Source of the DNA: Echinarachnius parma
Lineage: Eukaryota > Echinodermata > Echinoidea > Clypeasteroida > Echinarachniidae
Length of the DNA: 64,000 nucleotides
Reading direction: 5' to 3'
NCBI GenBank assembly: GCA_037951105.1
Contig: JBAMJV010008044.1
Span: forward strand, 31,478 to 95,477
In this document: positions 53,789 through 64,000 of the stretch, piece by piece
Layout: each line of letters starts with the position of its first letter
Numbering within the stretch: position 1 is the stretch's first letter
Position numbers and translations under genes: made by a program
Notes under the pieces: model-generated
The model's database searches: none
What the model was told of the DNA's origin: nothing
What the model saw: only the letters and a program-made list of their open reading frames with translations

Positions 53789-54159
53789 TTAAGGAATCGG
53801 GTGAGGATTATGATGTTATTGTTTATTCTACACAGAGTTGATATCTGTTTCATGCATCAGACAAATTATGTATCTTGTGTGCACATACTCACTTAAATTT
53901 TACTTATCATGTATTATAGTTATGCAGTTAAAGAATACAAATATTATTCACAAATAAAAACAGTAATAAGCATCACCTACATATTTGAATAGTACTAACT
54001 AGTTTTATTTCACCATCCTTAATGTATGATATTCTAAAAGATTTCTAAATGTGTTTACTGTAGATGCACTGCAATGCAATGCATCTAAGGAAATGCTGGT
54101 GGCCAATAATTCTTTGAGAGCCATCAATAGAGGGCGATTCAAGGCTTGTTTGACCCTAA

Positions 54160-54789
54160 GGGTGGTATTCTAATATTTCTCCTAAATATCTTCCTAAGTT
54201 CTTGCCTAAGTCAGGAAGTTAGGAAGTGCTTAGGAAGTGCAAAATTGGTATTCCAATGTTGACTTAGGAAGATCTTAATGCAAATGAGTAAGGTTTTGGC
54301 CACACCCACAAGGCAGCTGTGAGCCAATGACTGATGTTGTTTCATTTATTAGCATCCAATCAGAAAGGAAAGGGGAAGCAATATAAACTATCGTTAAAGA
54401 CACTTTGCGTAAAAGCTGTGTAAATGCGCTTGCTGTATTGTCTTTGATCTGCGCTGTGAAAGTGTAGATCGCGCTTATTTATATGCGCTTATGTAACGGC
54501 CACTGATTTTGTAGGTCACTGCTATGTTTTGAACACAACAAATGGGAGATAGAAAAGGGGTCAGGCTTTCCTAAAAACTTTCCTAGAAATTCCTTCCTAA
54601 GTGCATTTTAGAATACCAATTTTTCCTAAGTTGCTTATTTGCATAAATGTGCATATTTTCCTAAATTCTTGCCTAAATAGTTAGGAAGTGACTTAGGAAG
54701 ATATTTAGGAAACATATTGGAATACCACTTAGGACAAAATCATGACTTAGGAAGAAATTTGACTTAGGACAAATTTTAGAATACCACCC
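54160..54789. mobile_element. Harbinger-like MITE, 630 bp, unit 1
   Basis: Ends GGGTGGTATTCTAATATTT and AAATTTTAGAATACCACCC, flanked by TAA at 54157-54159 and 54790-54792. The 3-bp TAA duplication and GG-starting termini fit PIF/Harbinger. Subterminal regions are crowded with CTTAGG and CCTAAG motifs in both orientations. No transposase. Confidence 0.7.
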
Positions 54790-55310
54790 TAAACCCTCAA
54801 CCAAACCTCATTGGTTGCTAGGGACCAATATGATGAAATGGGCCAATGAACAAACACGCGGCCCATGCATTACTAATGGGAACATGGAAAGCTATCTTTC
54901 CGTCAAATACTGCTAGCCAAAAGCTCTCTGAGTGTCGACAAAAGAGTTTGATCCCTGCCTTTTGTGACCGTAAACCCTAAACCTAACCTGAAATCCCAAT
55001 GTTTCTTGGGACCATTCTGGCAAAGGGTTTATAAATTAAGGTGTTTGAATAAGGACCAACGAAACAAGAACATATTATAGTGGTCACCTACTGGTGGCCA
55101 ATAATTCTTTGAGAGTCATCAATAGAGGGTGATTCCTGGCTTTAATTGGACTGTAAACTCTCAACCAATCCTCATTGGATGCGTGGGACCACGAATATGA
55201 TATAAATGGGCCAATGAATAAAGATATGTAAAATGTACAGCTCATGCATATCTAATGAGAACATGGGCAACAGTCTGCCTGTCACCTGCTGCTAGCCAAT
55301 AGCTCTTTAA

Positions 55311-55707
55311 AGGGGACCACCAGGCAAAGAACAACACATAATTATATGTTTTGGTACCGTTTTGTGATATCAAATAGATACAGAACATTTTGCAAAGGTT
55401 TGTGTAATTCTTAAACAAAGCAATTAATTTCCACCACTTACGGAACCACTACTATTTCCTGGTTCCTGGTTTGCGAGTGCGCCAATGCTATTCATGCATA
55501 CGTTTGGAGACAATGGAATCCCGGGAGATTCGTTCGCTCTGCACAAATCAGTCTCGTACATTCAGACCGTGCTTTAGAATGGTGATGCGTTTTCCGATTA
55601 TACATTTTTTTTTCTGGAAACATATTTTGGTGAACTTGTTGATGGAATGGAATTCTAAAAATGTTACCTTTCATTTATAAGAATATAATTTTGGGTGGTG
55701 GTACCCT
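55311..55707. mobile_element. TTAA-flanked MITE, 397 bp, unit 1
   Basis: AGGGGACCACCA at the left, TGGTGGTACCCT at the right, TTAA on both sides (55307-55310 and 55708-55711). An older truncated copy is at 2289-2513. Confidence 0.8.
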
Positions 55708-56427
55708 TTAAGGGTCGATAATAGACGGTGATTCCTGGCTTGTTTTATCCTAAACCTTGAACCTGATATCACAATGGATGGTTTGTAAGGACCAACCTGG
55801 CAAAGGGCTAATGGGGTTATAGGTCAAAGACTGAAGAGATGAACAGGATACTTGAATGCATAAGTAATATAACGTGGACAGCTATATATATCTCTCTGTC
55901 ACCTACATGTACTTCTAGCCAATAGCTATTTAACGGTCGACAAAAGAGTGCGATTCCTGCCTTTAGTGACCTTATTATTTCGGAGCTGGTATATTGTAAG
56001 TTTCACTGTTGTACATAAAGGCATATTGTGGCCAAAATTGTATATATTGGTTATTAGGGTTATTAGGGGCATAATTTTAAATTAAATATGATTATTAATC
56101 CTGTATGATAAGTGTTAATGTATAAATTCAAGTTGACATGAATTTAGTTCTGATTGTTGCTATGCGTTATTATTATAAGGAAATGTGAAGTACGTAATTA
56201 ATCATTAATATAATTACATGAAACTCTCTATTTAAGCACTATATATTGGCGTAGCTACGGAGGGGGGGGGGGGGTATAGGGGGGATACTTTTTTGAAGAA
56301 TAAAAAATAAATAACGGGAACATTTTTCAAAAAACAAAGAAATACATAAGGTGTGCCATCCAATCATGTTTGTGCCCGACCACGCTACGCTATATAATTT
56401 AGTGCTACATGTACCTATAAGTAACTA

Positions 56428-57027
56428 CGAGCGGCGTTCAATAAGTTCATAGCCCAACCATGAAGGAGCAGGAAGTTGGGTTACCTAATGTTGTGTATGC
56501 AATGTTGCATCCTTCACATGGTCAGTGGTGCAAAGCCAGGTCAGTTTTATTCTGTTTCTGATCTAGACAGGCTTTTATTAATGCAATGTCCATTAAAAGT
56601 CACTTGCAAAGTGTTGGAAAATGAAGCAATGCAAGTTGATGAGAGACATATGCTGCTCGAGGACAATGTGCCTGCTCACAAGAGCCAGATGACTTTTGAA
56701 AAGCTAATAACGGCGGGATTGGTTTGTTGATGATTCCTCCTTATCCCCCAAACCTGGTATCGTTAGATCTCTTCTGACATATGAAGAAACAATCCCAAGA
56801 TTGTGATTTTCAGGAGGATAATGAGACAAAATCTGCCAATATGTAGGTTTTTGAGAGGTCTTTAAGAGACATCTTCAAAGAGGCCCTTGAGGCCCTCAGG
56901 AAAAAATTCCGAAAAGCTCTTGGCTGTACATCAGTATTATATGGATGAAAGAACACCTGTATATATTAATCGATGTTGCACCTTGACTCCTTCAAGGTTG
57001 GGCTATGAACTTATTGAACGCCCCTCG
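56428..57027 (+). mobile_element. Mariner-derived element with transposase remnant, unit 1
   Basis: Inverted ends CGAGCGGCGTTCAATAAGTT and its counterpart pair over about 32 bp with one mismatch, between TA at 56426-56427 and 57028-57029. Internal frames retain pieces of a mariner DD34D transposase: LLEDNVPAHKSQMTFEKL matches the second catalytic Asp motif, and an IPPYPP-type stretch matches the following conserved block. Frameshifts and stops break the reading; the first catalytic region is missing. Related site without the insertion: about 39263-39275. Confidence 0.8.
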
Positions 57028-57109
57028 TACATTGTATTGTATTGTGTTGTAATGTCACCAACAGTAGATACTGACTGCATTTACTTATTGGAGTACAAGG
57101 AAGGGAAGG

Positions 57110-57300
57110 GGGGGGGGGGTGCAATGGGGACTTACATTTTTGTGAGGGTGAGGGGGGGGGGGGGGGGGGCAAGGAAAGTGTTGCCAGACCGAGAAAATGA
57201 CGGAGTGGGGGAAGGGGAGGTGGAGTTGACTTTGTCCCGAAACAAGAGGTTTAATCGTGTGAGGCTTCCCCCCCCCCCCCCCCCTCCCCCCCACCATAGC
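57110..57300. repeat. Paired G- and C-tracts
   Basis: G-runs near 57109-57118 and 57151-57168 and a C-run near 57267-57291 bracket acgatcgaggcaagg-like unique sequence with ggagtgggggaaggggaggt. The same pairing recurs at 39340-39475, 39615-39780, 57451-57600, 61681-61870 and 62038-62180. Tract length varies between copies. Confidence 0.7.
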
Positions 57301-58741
57301 TACATCCCCTGGTACTTTTATATCGATGGTGTAATCTCACCTGTAATATAACATTTGTTTTCATTTGATTGACTATTTCGTGTTACAAACTGTGCATTTA
57401 TGTGATACCTTGTACATATCAGTTAAAATTGTATAATTACTGTACGAGATGAGGGGGGGGGGGGGGGGCAAGGATAGTGTTGCTTGACTGAGACCATGAC
57501 CATGGTCGAGACCACTGGTATAGATGTGAGAATGGGGGAAGGGGAGGTGGAGTTGACGTGTGTCCCGAGGCCACATTTTTAATAGTATGAGGCCCCCCCC
57601 TAGCTACGCCCCAGGTAACTTTTCTATTAATGATATATATACGCCTGAACTGTAATATAACACATTTTTATATTTCATGTGTAAACATATTGGTTTCATT
57701 GAATGGCTCTTTCATGTTACAAATTTAGCATACCTACGTGATACCTTGTAAGTATCAGTTAAACTTATAATTATTGTAGGATAAACTTAATTCCAAAAGG
57801 CGATGAATCCACATTCCAGGAAAATAACTTGTCCAATAAAAGGTATGTAGCTGGCTATAAATCGACAATATAAAGATACCGTCCGCCTTTTACAAACCAA
57901 AATTAAACATTTGTGAGATTATTGTATTACTTGAAAGAATATGCCATTTAAGAGATCCAAACTTGGAAATACCTTTTAGAGGAATTACATTGACCTTTTA
58001 GAGCTCAAAAGAATAATTAACTCTTACAACCGTTCAATTAGTCTTAAAACTGCAGACCCTTTATTGTATTTTGTGTTTGTATTTGGCGTATATTATGGTT
58101 AAGCACTATATAATATGGCCAAGTAATGACAAAACATACAAAGCGATATTAGCTAACCCATTACTGACTTTGTACATTTATAACTTTCCAGGGGATAATT
58201 AAAAATCCAAACAGTTCAATTGCAAATATTATCTGTTTAATGAAAGGGACATTCGAAAAACAAAAACTTGTTCCATGCTTCCATTGGTAATTATCGATAA
58301 AACTACAAGGTATGAGAAAACCACTAGATTTCTAATTAAGATTTATGGATTTGGACAATGTTACTAGATCCCTTTAATGAACCGGGTGAAGATTATGATG
58401 TTATTGTTTATTCTACACAGAGTTGATATCTGTTTCATGCATCAGACAAATTATGTATCTTGTGTGCACATACTCACTTAAATTTTACTTATCATGTATT
58501 ATAGTTATGCAGTTAAAGAATACAAATATTATTCACAAATAAAAACAGTAATAAGCATCACCAACGTATTTGAAGGTAGTACTAATTTGTTTTATTTCAC
58601 CATCCTAAATGTATGATATTCACAAAGATTTCTAAATGCGTTTACTGTAGATGCAATGCAGTGCATCTAAGGAAATGCTGGTGGCCAATAATTCTTTGAG
58701 AGCCATCAATAGAGGGCGATTCAAGGCTTGTTTGACCCTAA

Positions 58742-59370
58742 GGATGCTATTCTAATATTTGTCCTGAATATCTTCCTAAGTTCTTGCCTAAGTCAGGAAG
58801 TTAGGAAGTGCTTTATAGGAAGTGCAAAATTGGTATTCCAATGTTGACTTAGGAAGATCTTAATGCAAATGAGTAAGCTTTTGGCCACGCCCACAAGGCA
58901 GCTGTGAGCCAATGACTGATGTTGTTTCATTTATAAGCATCCAATCAGAAAGGAAAGGGGAAGCAATATAAACTATCATTAAAGACACTTTGCGTAAAAG
59001 CTGTGCAAATGCGCTTGCTGTATTGTCTTTGATCTGCGCTGTAAAAGTGTAGATCGCGCTTATTTATATGCGCTTATGTAACGGCCTGAGTTTGTAGGTC
59101 ACTGCTGTTTTGAACACAACAAATGGGAGATAGAAAAGAGGTCAGGCTTTCCTAAAAACTTTCCTTGAAATTCCTTCCTAAGTGCATTTTAGAATACCAA
59201 TTTTTCCTAAGTTGCTTATTTGCATAAATGTGCATATTTTCCTAAATTCTTGCCTAAATAGTTAGGAAGTGACTTAGGAAGATATTTAGGAAACATATTG
59301 GAATACCACTTAGGACAAAATCATGACTTAGGAAGAAATTTGACTTAGGACAAATTTTAGAATACCACCC
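58742..59370. mobile_element. Harbinger-like MITE, unit 2
   Basis: Counterpart of 54160-54789; left terminus degenerated to GGATGCTATTCTAATATTTG, right terminus intact, TAA flanks kept. Confidence 0.7.
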
Positions 59371-59891
59371 TAAACCCTCAACCAAACCTCATTCGTTGCT
59401 AGGGACCAATATGATGAAATGGGCCAATGAACAAACACGCGGCCCATGCATTACTAATGGGAACATGGAAAGCTATCTTTCCGTCAAATACTGCTAGCCA
59501 AAAGCTCTCTGAGTGTCGACAAAAGAGTTTGATCCCTGCCTTTTGTGACCGTAAACCCTAAACCTAACCTGAAATCCCAATGTTTCTTGGGACCATTCTG
59601 GCAAAGGGTTTATAAATTAAGGTGTTTGAATAAGGACCAACGAAACAAGAACATATTATAGTGGTCACCTACTGGTGGCCAATAATTCTTTGAGAGTCAT
59701 CAATAGAGGGTGATTCCTGGCTTTAATTGGACTGTAAACTCTCAACCAATCCTCATTGGATGCGTGGGACCACGAATATGATATAAATGGGCCAATGAAT
59801 AAAGATATGTAAAATGTACAGCTCATGCATATCTAATGAGAACATGGGCAACAGTCTGCCTGTCACCTGCTGCTAGCCAATAGCTCTTTAA

Positions 59892-60288
59892 AGGGGACCA
59901 CCAGGCAAAGAACAACACATAATTATATGTTTTGGTACCGTTTTGTGATATCAAATAGATACAGAACATTTTGCAGAGGTTTGTGTAATTCTTAAACAAA
60001 GCAATTAATTTCCACCACTTACGGAACCACTACTATTTCCTGGTTCCTGGTTTGCGAGTGCGCCAATGCTATTCATGCATACGTTTGGAGACAATGGAAT
60101 CCCGGGAGATTCGTTCGCTCTGCACAAATCAGTCTCGTACATTCAGACCGTGCTTTAGAATGGCGATGCGTTTTCCGATTATACATTTTTTTTTCTGGAA
60201 ACATATTTTGGTGAACTTGTTGATGGAATGGAATTCTAAAAATGTTACCTTTCATTTATAAGAATATAATTTTGGGTGGTGGTACCCT
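59892..60288. mobile_element. TTAA-flanked MITE, unit 2
   Basis: Counterpart of 55311-55707 at offset 4581 with the same termini and TTAA flanks. Confidence 0.8.
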
Positions 60289-61006
60289 TTAAGGGTCGAT
60301 AATAGACGGTGATTCCTGGCTTGTTTTATCCTAAACCTTGAACCTGATATCACAATGGATGGTTTGTAAGGACCAACCTGGCAAAGGGCTAATAGGGTTA
60401 TAGGTCAAAGACTGAAGAGATGAACAGGATACTTGAATGCATAAGTAATATAACGTGGACAGCTATATATATCTCTCTGTCACCTACATGTACTTCTAGC
60501 CAATAGCTATTTAACGGTCGACAAAAGAGTGCGATTCCTGCCTTTAGTGACCTTATTATTTCGGAGCTGGTATATTGTAAGTTTCACTGTTGTACATAAA
60601 GGCATATTGTGGCCAAAATTGTATATATTGGTTATTAGGGTTATTAGGGGCATAATTTTAAATTAAATATGATTATTAATCCTGTATGATAAGTGTTAAT
60701 GTATAAATTCAAGTTGACATGAATTTAGTTCTGATTGTTGCTATGCGTTATTATTATAAGGAAATGTGAAGTACGTAATTAATCATTAATATAATTACAT
60801 GAAACTCTCTATTTAAGCACTATATATTGGCGTAGCTACGGAGGGGGGGGGGGTATAGGGGGGATACTTTTTTGAAGAATAAAAAATAAATAACGGGAAC
60901 ATTTTTCAAAAAACAAAGAAATACATAAGGTGTGCCATCCAATCATGTTTGTGCCCGACCACGCTACGCTATATAATTTAGTGCTACATGTACCTATAAG
61001 TAACTA

Positions 61007-61601
61007 CGAGCGGCGTTCATAAGTTCATAGCCCAACCATGAAGGAGCAGGAAGTTGGGTTACCTAATGTTGTGTATGCAATGTTGCATCCTTCACATGGT
61101 CAGTGGTGCAAAGCAGGTCAGTTTTATTCTGTTTCTGATCTAGACAGGCTTTATTAAAGCAATGTCCATTAAAAGTCACTTGCAAAGTGTTGAAAATGAA
61201 GCAATGCAAGTTGATGAGAGACATATGCTGCTCGAGGACATGTGCCTGCTCACAAGAGCCGAGATGACTTTTGAAAAGCTAATAACGGCGGATGGTTTGT
61301 TGATGATTCCTCCTTATCCCCCCAAACCTGTATCGTTAGATCTCTTCTGACATATGAAGAAACAATCCCAAGATTGTGATTTTCAGTGAGGATAATGAGA
61401 CAAAAATCTGCCAATATGTAGTTTTTGAGAGGTCTTTAAGAGACATCTTCAAAGAGGCCCTTGAGCCCTCAGGAAAAAATTCCGAAAAGCTCTTGGCTGT
61501 ACATCAGTATTATATGGATGAAAGAACACCTGTATATATTAATCGATGTTGCACCTTGACTCCTTCAAGGGTTGGGCTATGAACTTATTGAACGCCCCTC
61601 G
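61007..61601 (+). mobile_element. Mariner-derived element, unit 2
   Basis: Counterpart of 56428-57027, 5 bp shorter, with at least six single-base length differences over 600 bp. The same transposase remnant is visible in pieces (VDERHMLLED, MTFEKLITA). TA flanks kept. Confidence 0.75.
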
Positions 61602-62694
61602 TACATTGTATTGTATTGTGTTGTAATGTCACCAACAGTAGATACTGACTGCATTTACTTATTGGAGTACAAGGAAGGGAAGGGGGGGGGGGGTGCAATG
61701 GGGACTTACATTTTTGTGAGGGTGAGGGGGGGGGGGGGGGGGGGGGGGGGGCAAGGAAAGTGTTGCCAGACCGAGAAAATGACGGAGTGGGGGAAGGGGA
61801 GTGGAGTTGACTTTGTCCCGAATCAAGAGGGTTTAATCGTGTGAGGCTTCCCCCCCCCCCCCCCCTCCCCCCACCATAGCTACATCCCCCCTGGTACTTT
61901 TATATCGATGGTGTAATCTCACCTGTAATATAACATTTGTTTTCATTTGATTGACTTATTTCGTGTTTACAAACTGTGGCATTTATGTGATACCTTGTAC
62001 ATATCAGTTAAAATTGTATAATTACTGTACGAGATGAGGGGGGGGGGGGGGCAAGGATAGTGTTGCTTGACTGAGACCATGACCATGGTCGAGACCACTG
62101 GTATAGATGTGAGAATGGGGATGGGGAGGTGGAGTTGACGTGTGTCCCGAGGCACATTTTTAATAGTATGAGGCCCCCCCTAGCTACGCCCCAGGGTAAC
62201 TTTTCTATTAATGATATATATACGCCTGAACTGTAATATAACACATTTTTATATTTCATGTGTAAACATATTGGTTTCATTGAATGGCTCTTTCATGTTA
62301 CAAATTTAGCATACTACGTGATACCTTGTAAGTATCAGTTAAACTTTAATTATTGTAGGATAAACTTAATTCCAAAAGGCGATGAATCCACATTCCAGGA
62401 AAATAACTTGTCCAATAAAAGGTATGTAGCTGGCTATAAATCGACAATATAAAGATACCGTCCGCCTTTTACAAACCAAAATTAAACATTTGTGAGATTA
62501 TTGTATTACTTGAAAGAATATGCCATTTAAGAGATCCAAACTTGGAAATACCTTTTAGAGGAATTACATTGACCTTTTAGAGCTCAAAAGAATAATTAAC
62601 TCTTACAACCGTTCAATTAGTCTTAAAACTGCAGACCCTTTATTGTATTTTGTGTTTGTATTTTGGCGTATATTATGGTTAAGCACTATATAAT

Positions 62695-64000
62695 ATGGCC
62701 AAGTAATGACAAAACATACAAAGCGGATATTAGCTAACCATTACTGACTTTGTACATTTATAACTTTCCAGGGGATAATTAAAAATCCAAACAGTTCAAT
62801 TGCAAATATTATCTGTTTAATGAAAGGGACATTCGAAAAACAAAAACTTGTTCCATGCTTCCATTGGTAATTATCGATAAAACTACAAGGTATGAGAAAA
62901 CCACTAGATTTCTAATTAATGATTTATGGATTTGGACAATGTTACTAGATCCCTTTAATGAACCGGGTGAAGATTATGATGTTATTGTTTATTCTACACA
63001 GAGTTGATATCTGTTTCATGCAATCAGACAAATTATGTATCTTGTGTGCACATACTCACTTAAATTTTACTTATCATGTATTATAGTTATGCAGTTAAAG
63101 AATACAAATATTATTCACAAATAAAAACAGTAATAAGCATCACCAACGTATTTGAAGGTAGTACTAATTTGTTTTATTTCACCATCCTAAATGTATGATA
63201 TTCACAAAGATTTCTAAATGCGTTTACTGTAGATGCAATGCAGTGCATCTAAGGAAATGCTGGTGGCCAATAATTCTTTGAGAGCCATCAATAGAGGGCG
63301 ATTCAAGCTTGTTTGACCCTAAGGATGCTATTCTAAATATTTGTCCTGAATATCTTCCTAAGTTCTTGCCTAAGTCAGGAAGTTAGGAAGTGCTTTATAG
63401 GAAGTGCAAAATTGGTATTCCAATGTTGACTTAGGAAGATCTTAATGCAAATGAGTAAGCTTTTGGCCACGCCCACAAGGCACGTGTGAGCCAATGACTG
63501 ATGTTGTTTCATTTATAAGCATCCAATCAGAAAGGAAAGGGGAAGCAATATAAACTATCATTAAAGACACTTTGCGTAAAAGCTGTGCAAATGCGCTTGC
63601 TGTATTGTCCTTGATCTGCGCTGTAAAAGTGTAGATCGCGCTTTATTTATATGCGCTATATGTAACGGCCTGAGTTTGTAGGTCACTGCTGTTTTGAACA
63701 CAACAAATGGGAGATAGAAAAGAGGTCAGGCTTTCCTAAAAACTTTCCTTGAAATTCCTTCCTAAGTGCATTTTAGAATACCAATTTTCCTAAGTTGCTT
63801 ATTTGCATAAATGTGCATATTTTCCTAAATTCTTGCCTAAATAGTTAGGAAGTGACTTAGGAAGATATTTAGGAAACATATTGGAATACCACTTAGGACA
63901 AAATCATGACTTAGGAAGAAATTTGACTTAGGACAAATTTTAGAATACCACCCTAAACCCTCAACCAACCTCATCGTTGCTAGGGACCAATAAGATGAAA
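62695..64000. repeat. Array unit 3, incomplete at window end
   Basis: Starts atggccaagtaatgac and follows unit 2 through the Harbinger-like MITE (63323-63953) to the window edge. Shows further single-base differences. The array therefore continues beyond the window. Confidence 0.85.
63323..63953. mobile_element. Harbinger-like MITE, unit 3
   Basis: Third copy of the 54160 element, with the degenerate GGATGCTATTC left end as in unit 2, followed by TAA at 63954-63956. Confidence 0.7.

Larger units (their letters stand above)
53541..58114. repeat. Array unit 1, about 4.57 kb
   Basis: Delimited by atggccaagtaatga at 53541 and again at 58115. Contains in order a TTAA-MITE right end, a Harbinger-like MITE, ggccaataattctttgagag repeats, a TTAA-MITE (55311-55707), the GTAGCTACGGAGGGG tract, a mariner-derived insertion (56428-57027) and paired G- and C-tracts. 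No functional gene recognised. Confidence 0.85.
58115..62694. repeat. Array unit 2, about 4.58 kb
   Basis: Follows unit 1 segment by segment with very high similarity up to about 60.8 kb, then with many single-base insertions and deletions. Contains the Harbinger-like MITE at 58742-59370, TTAA-MITE at 59892-60288 and mariner-derived element at 61007-61601. Confidence 0.85.

Noticed and set aside
57085-57297. Proline- or glycine-rich open frames across G/C tracts
   Set aside because: Produced by homopolymer runs; frame changes between array copies.

Overview
This is a eukaryotic, AT-rich, repeat-dense nuclear segment, most likely from a marine invertebrate deuterostome and probably an echinoderm. 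The main clue is an intact single-exon Toll-like receptor (34586-37282) whose TIR domain is of the type I associate with echinoderm and other ambulacrarian TLR families. Abundant small DNA transposons, Helitron ends and a Ty3/gypsy element fit that setting. The species cannot be fixed from sequence reading alone. I recognise only two well-supported coding loci: the TLR gene and the gag-pol of one long LTR retrotransposon. There are also two tRNA-Gly-like sequences and a decayed non-LTR reverse transcriptase fragment. Nothing bacterial and no CRISPR is present.

Layout. 1-2.9 kb: LINE remnant and a TA-flanked inverted-repeat transposon with a nested palindrome. 2.96-5.06 kb: a 54-copy, 39-bp minisatellite. 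5-17 kb: small inverted-repeat elements, G-tracts, two tRNA-Gly(TCC)-like sequences in a tandem duplication, a 507-bp palindrome and CAT/CAC repeats. 17-28.5 kb: three tandem small inverted-repeat elements, then three copies of a roughly 2.7-kb dispersed repeat, two carrying a Helitron-like 3' end, with a 2.3-kb TA-flanked element between copies two and three. 28.5-33.9 kb: local duplications, a further Helitron end and TTAA-flanked elements. 34.6-37.3 kb: TLR. 38.6-64 kb: an array of about 4.6-kb units; its first unit was interrupted by a TTAA element, which was itself interrupted by the 12.2-kb LTR retrotransposon (40652-52896).

The retrotransposon is the most informative object. Its 1.88-kb LTRs agree wherever compared, with no length difference. 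The leader carries up to four small ORFs, one encoding a 40-residue membrane peptide. Gag has an RRM-like N-terminus, a capsid region resembling PNMA-type Gag and one CCHC knuckle. Gag is joined to protease by what looks like a textbook -1 frameshift signal: U UUA AAC, a 7-nt spacer and a 10-bp GC-rich stem. Pol has RT, RNase H and integrase motifs and ends in an unusual hydrophobic segment. Two frame breaks at homopolymers may be mutations or consensus errors. Several insertions in the window can be checked against related uninterrupted sites inside the same window, which gives a relative order of events.
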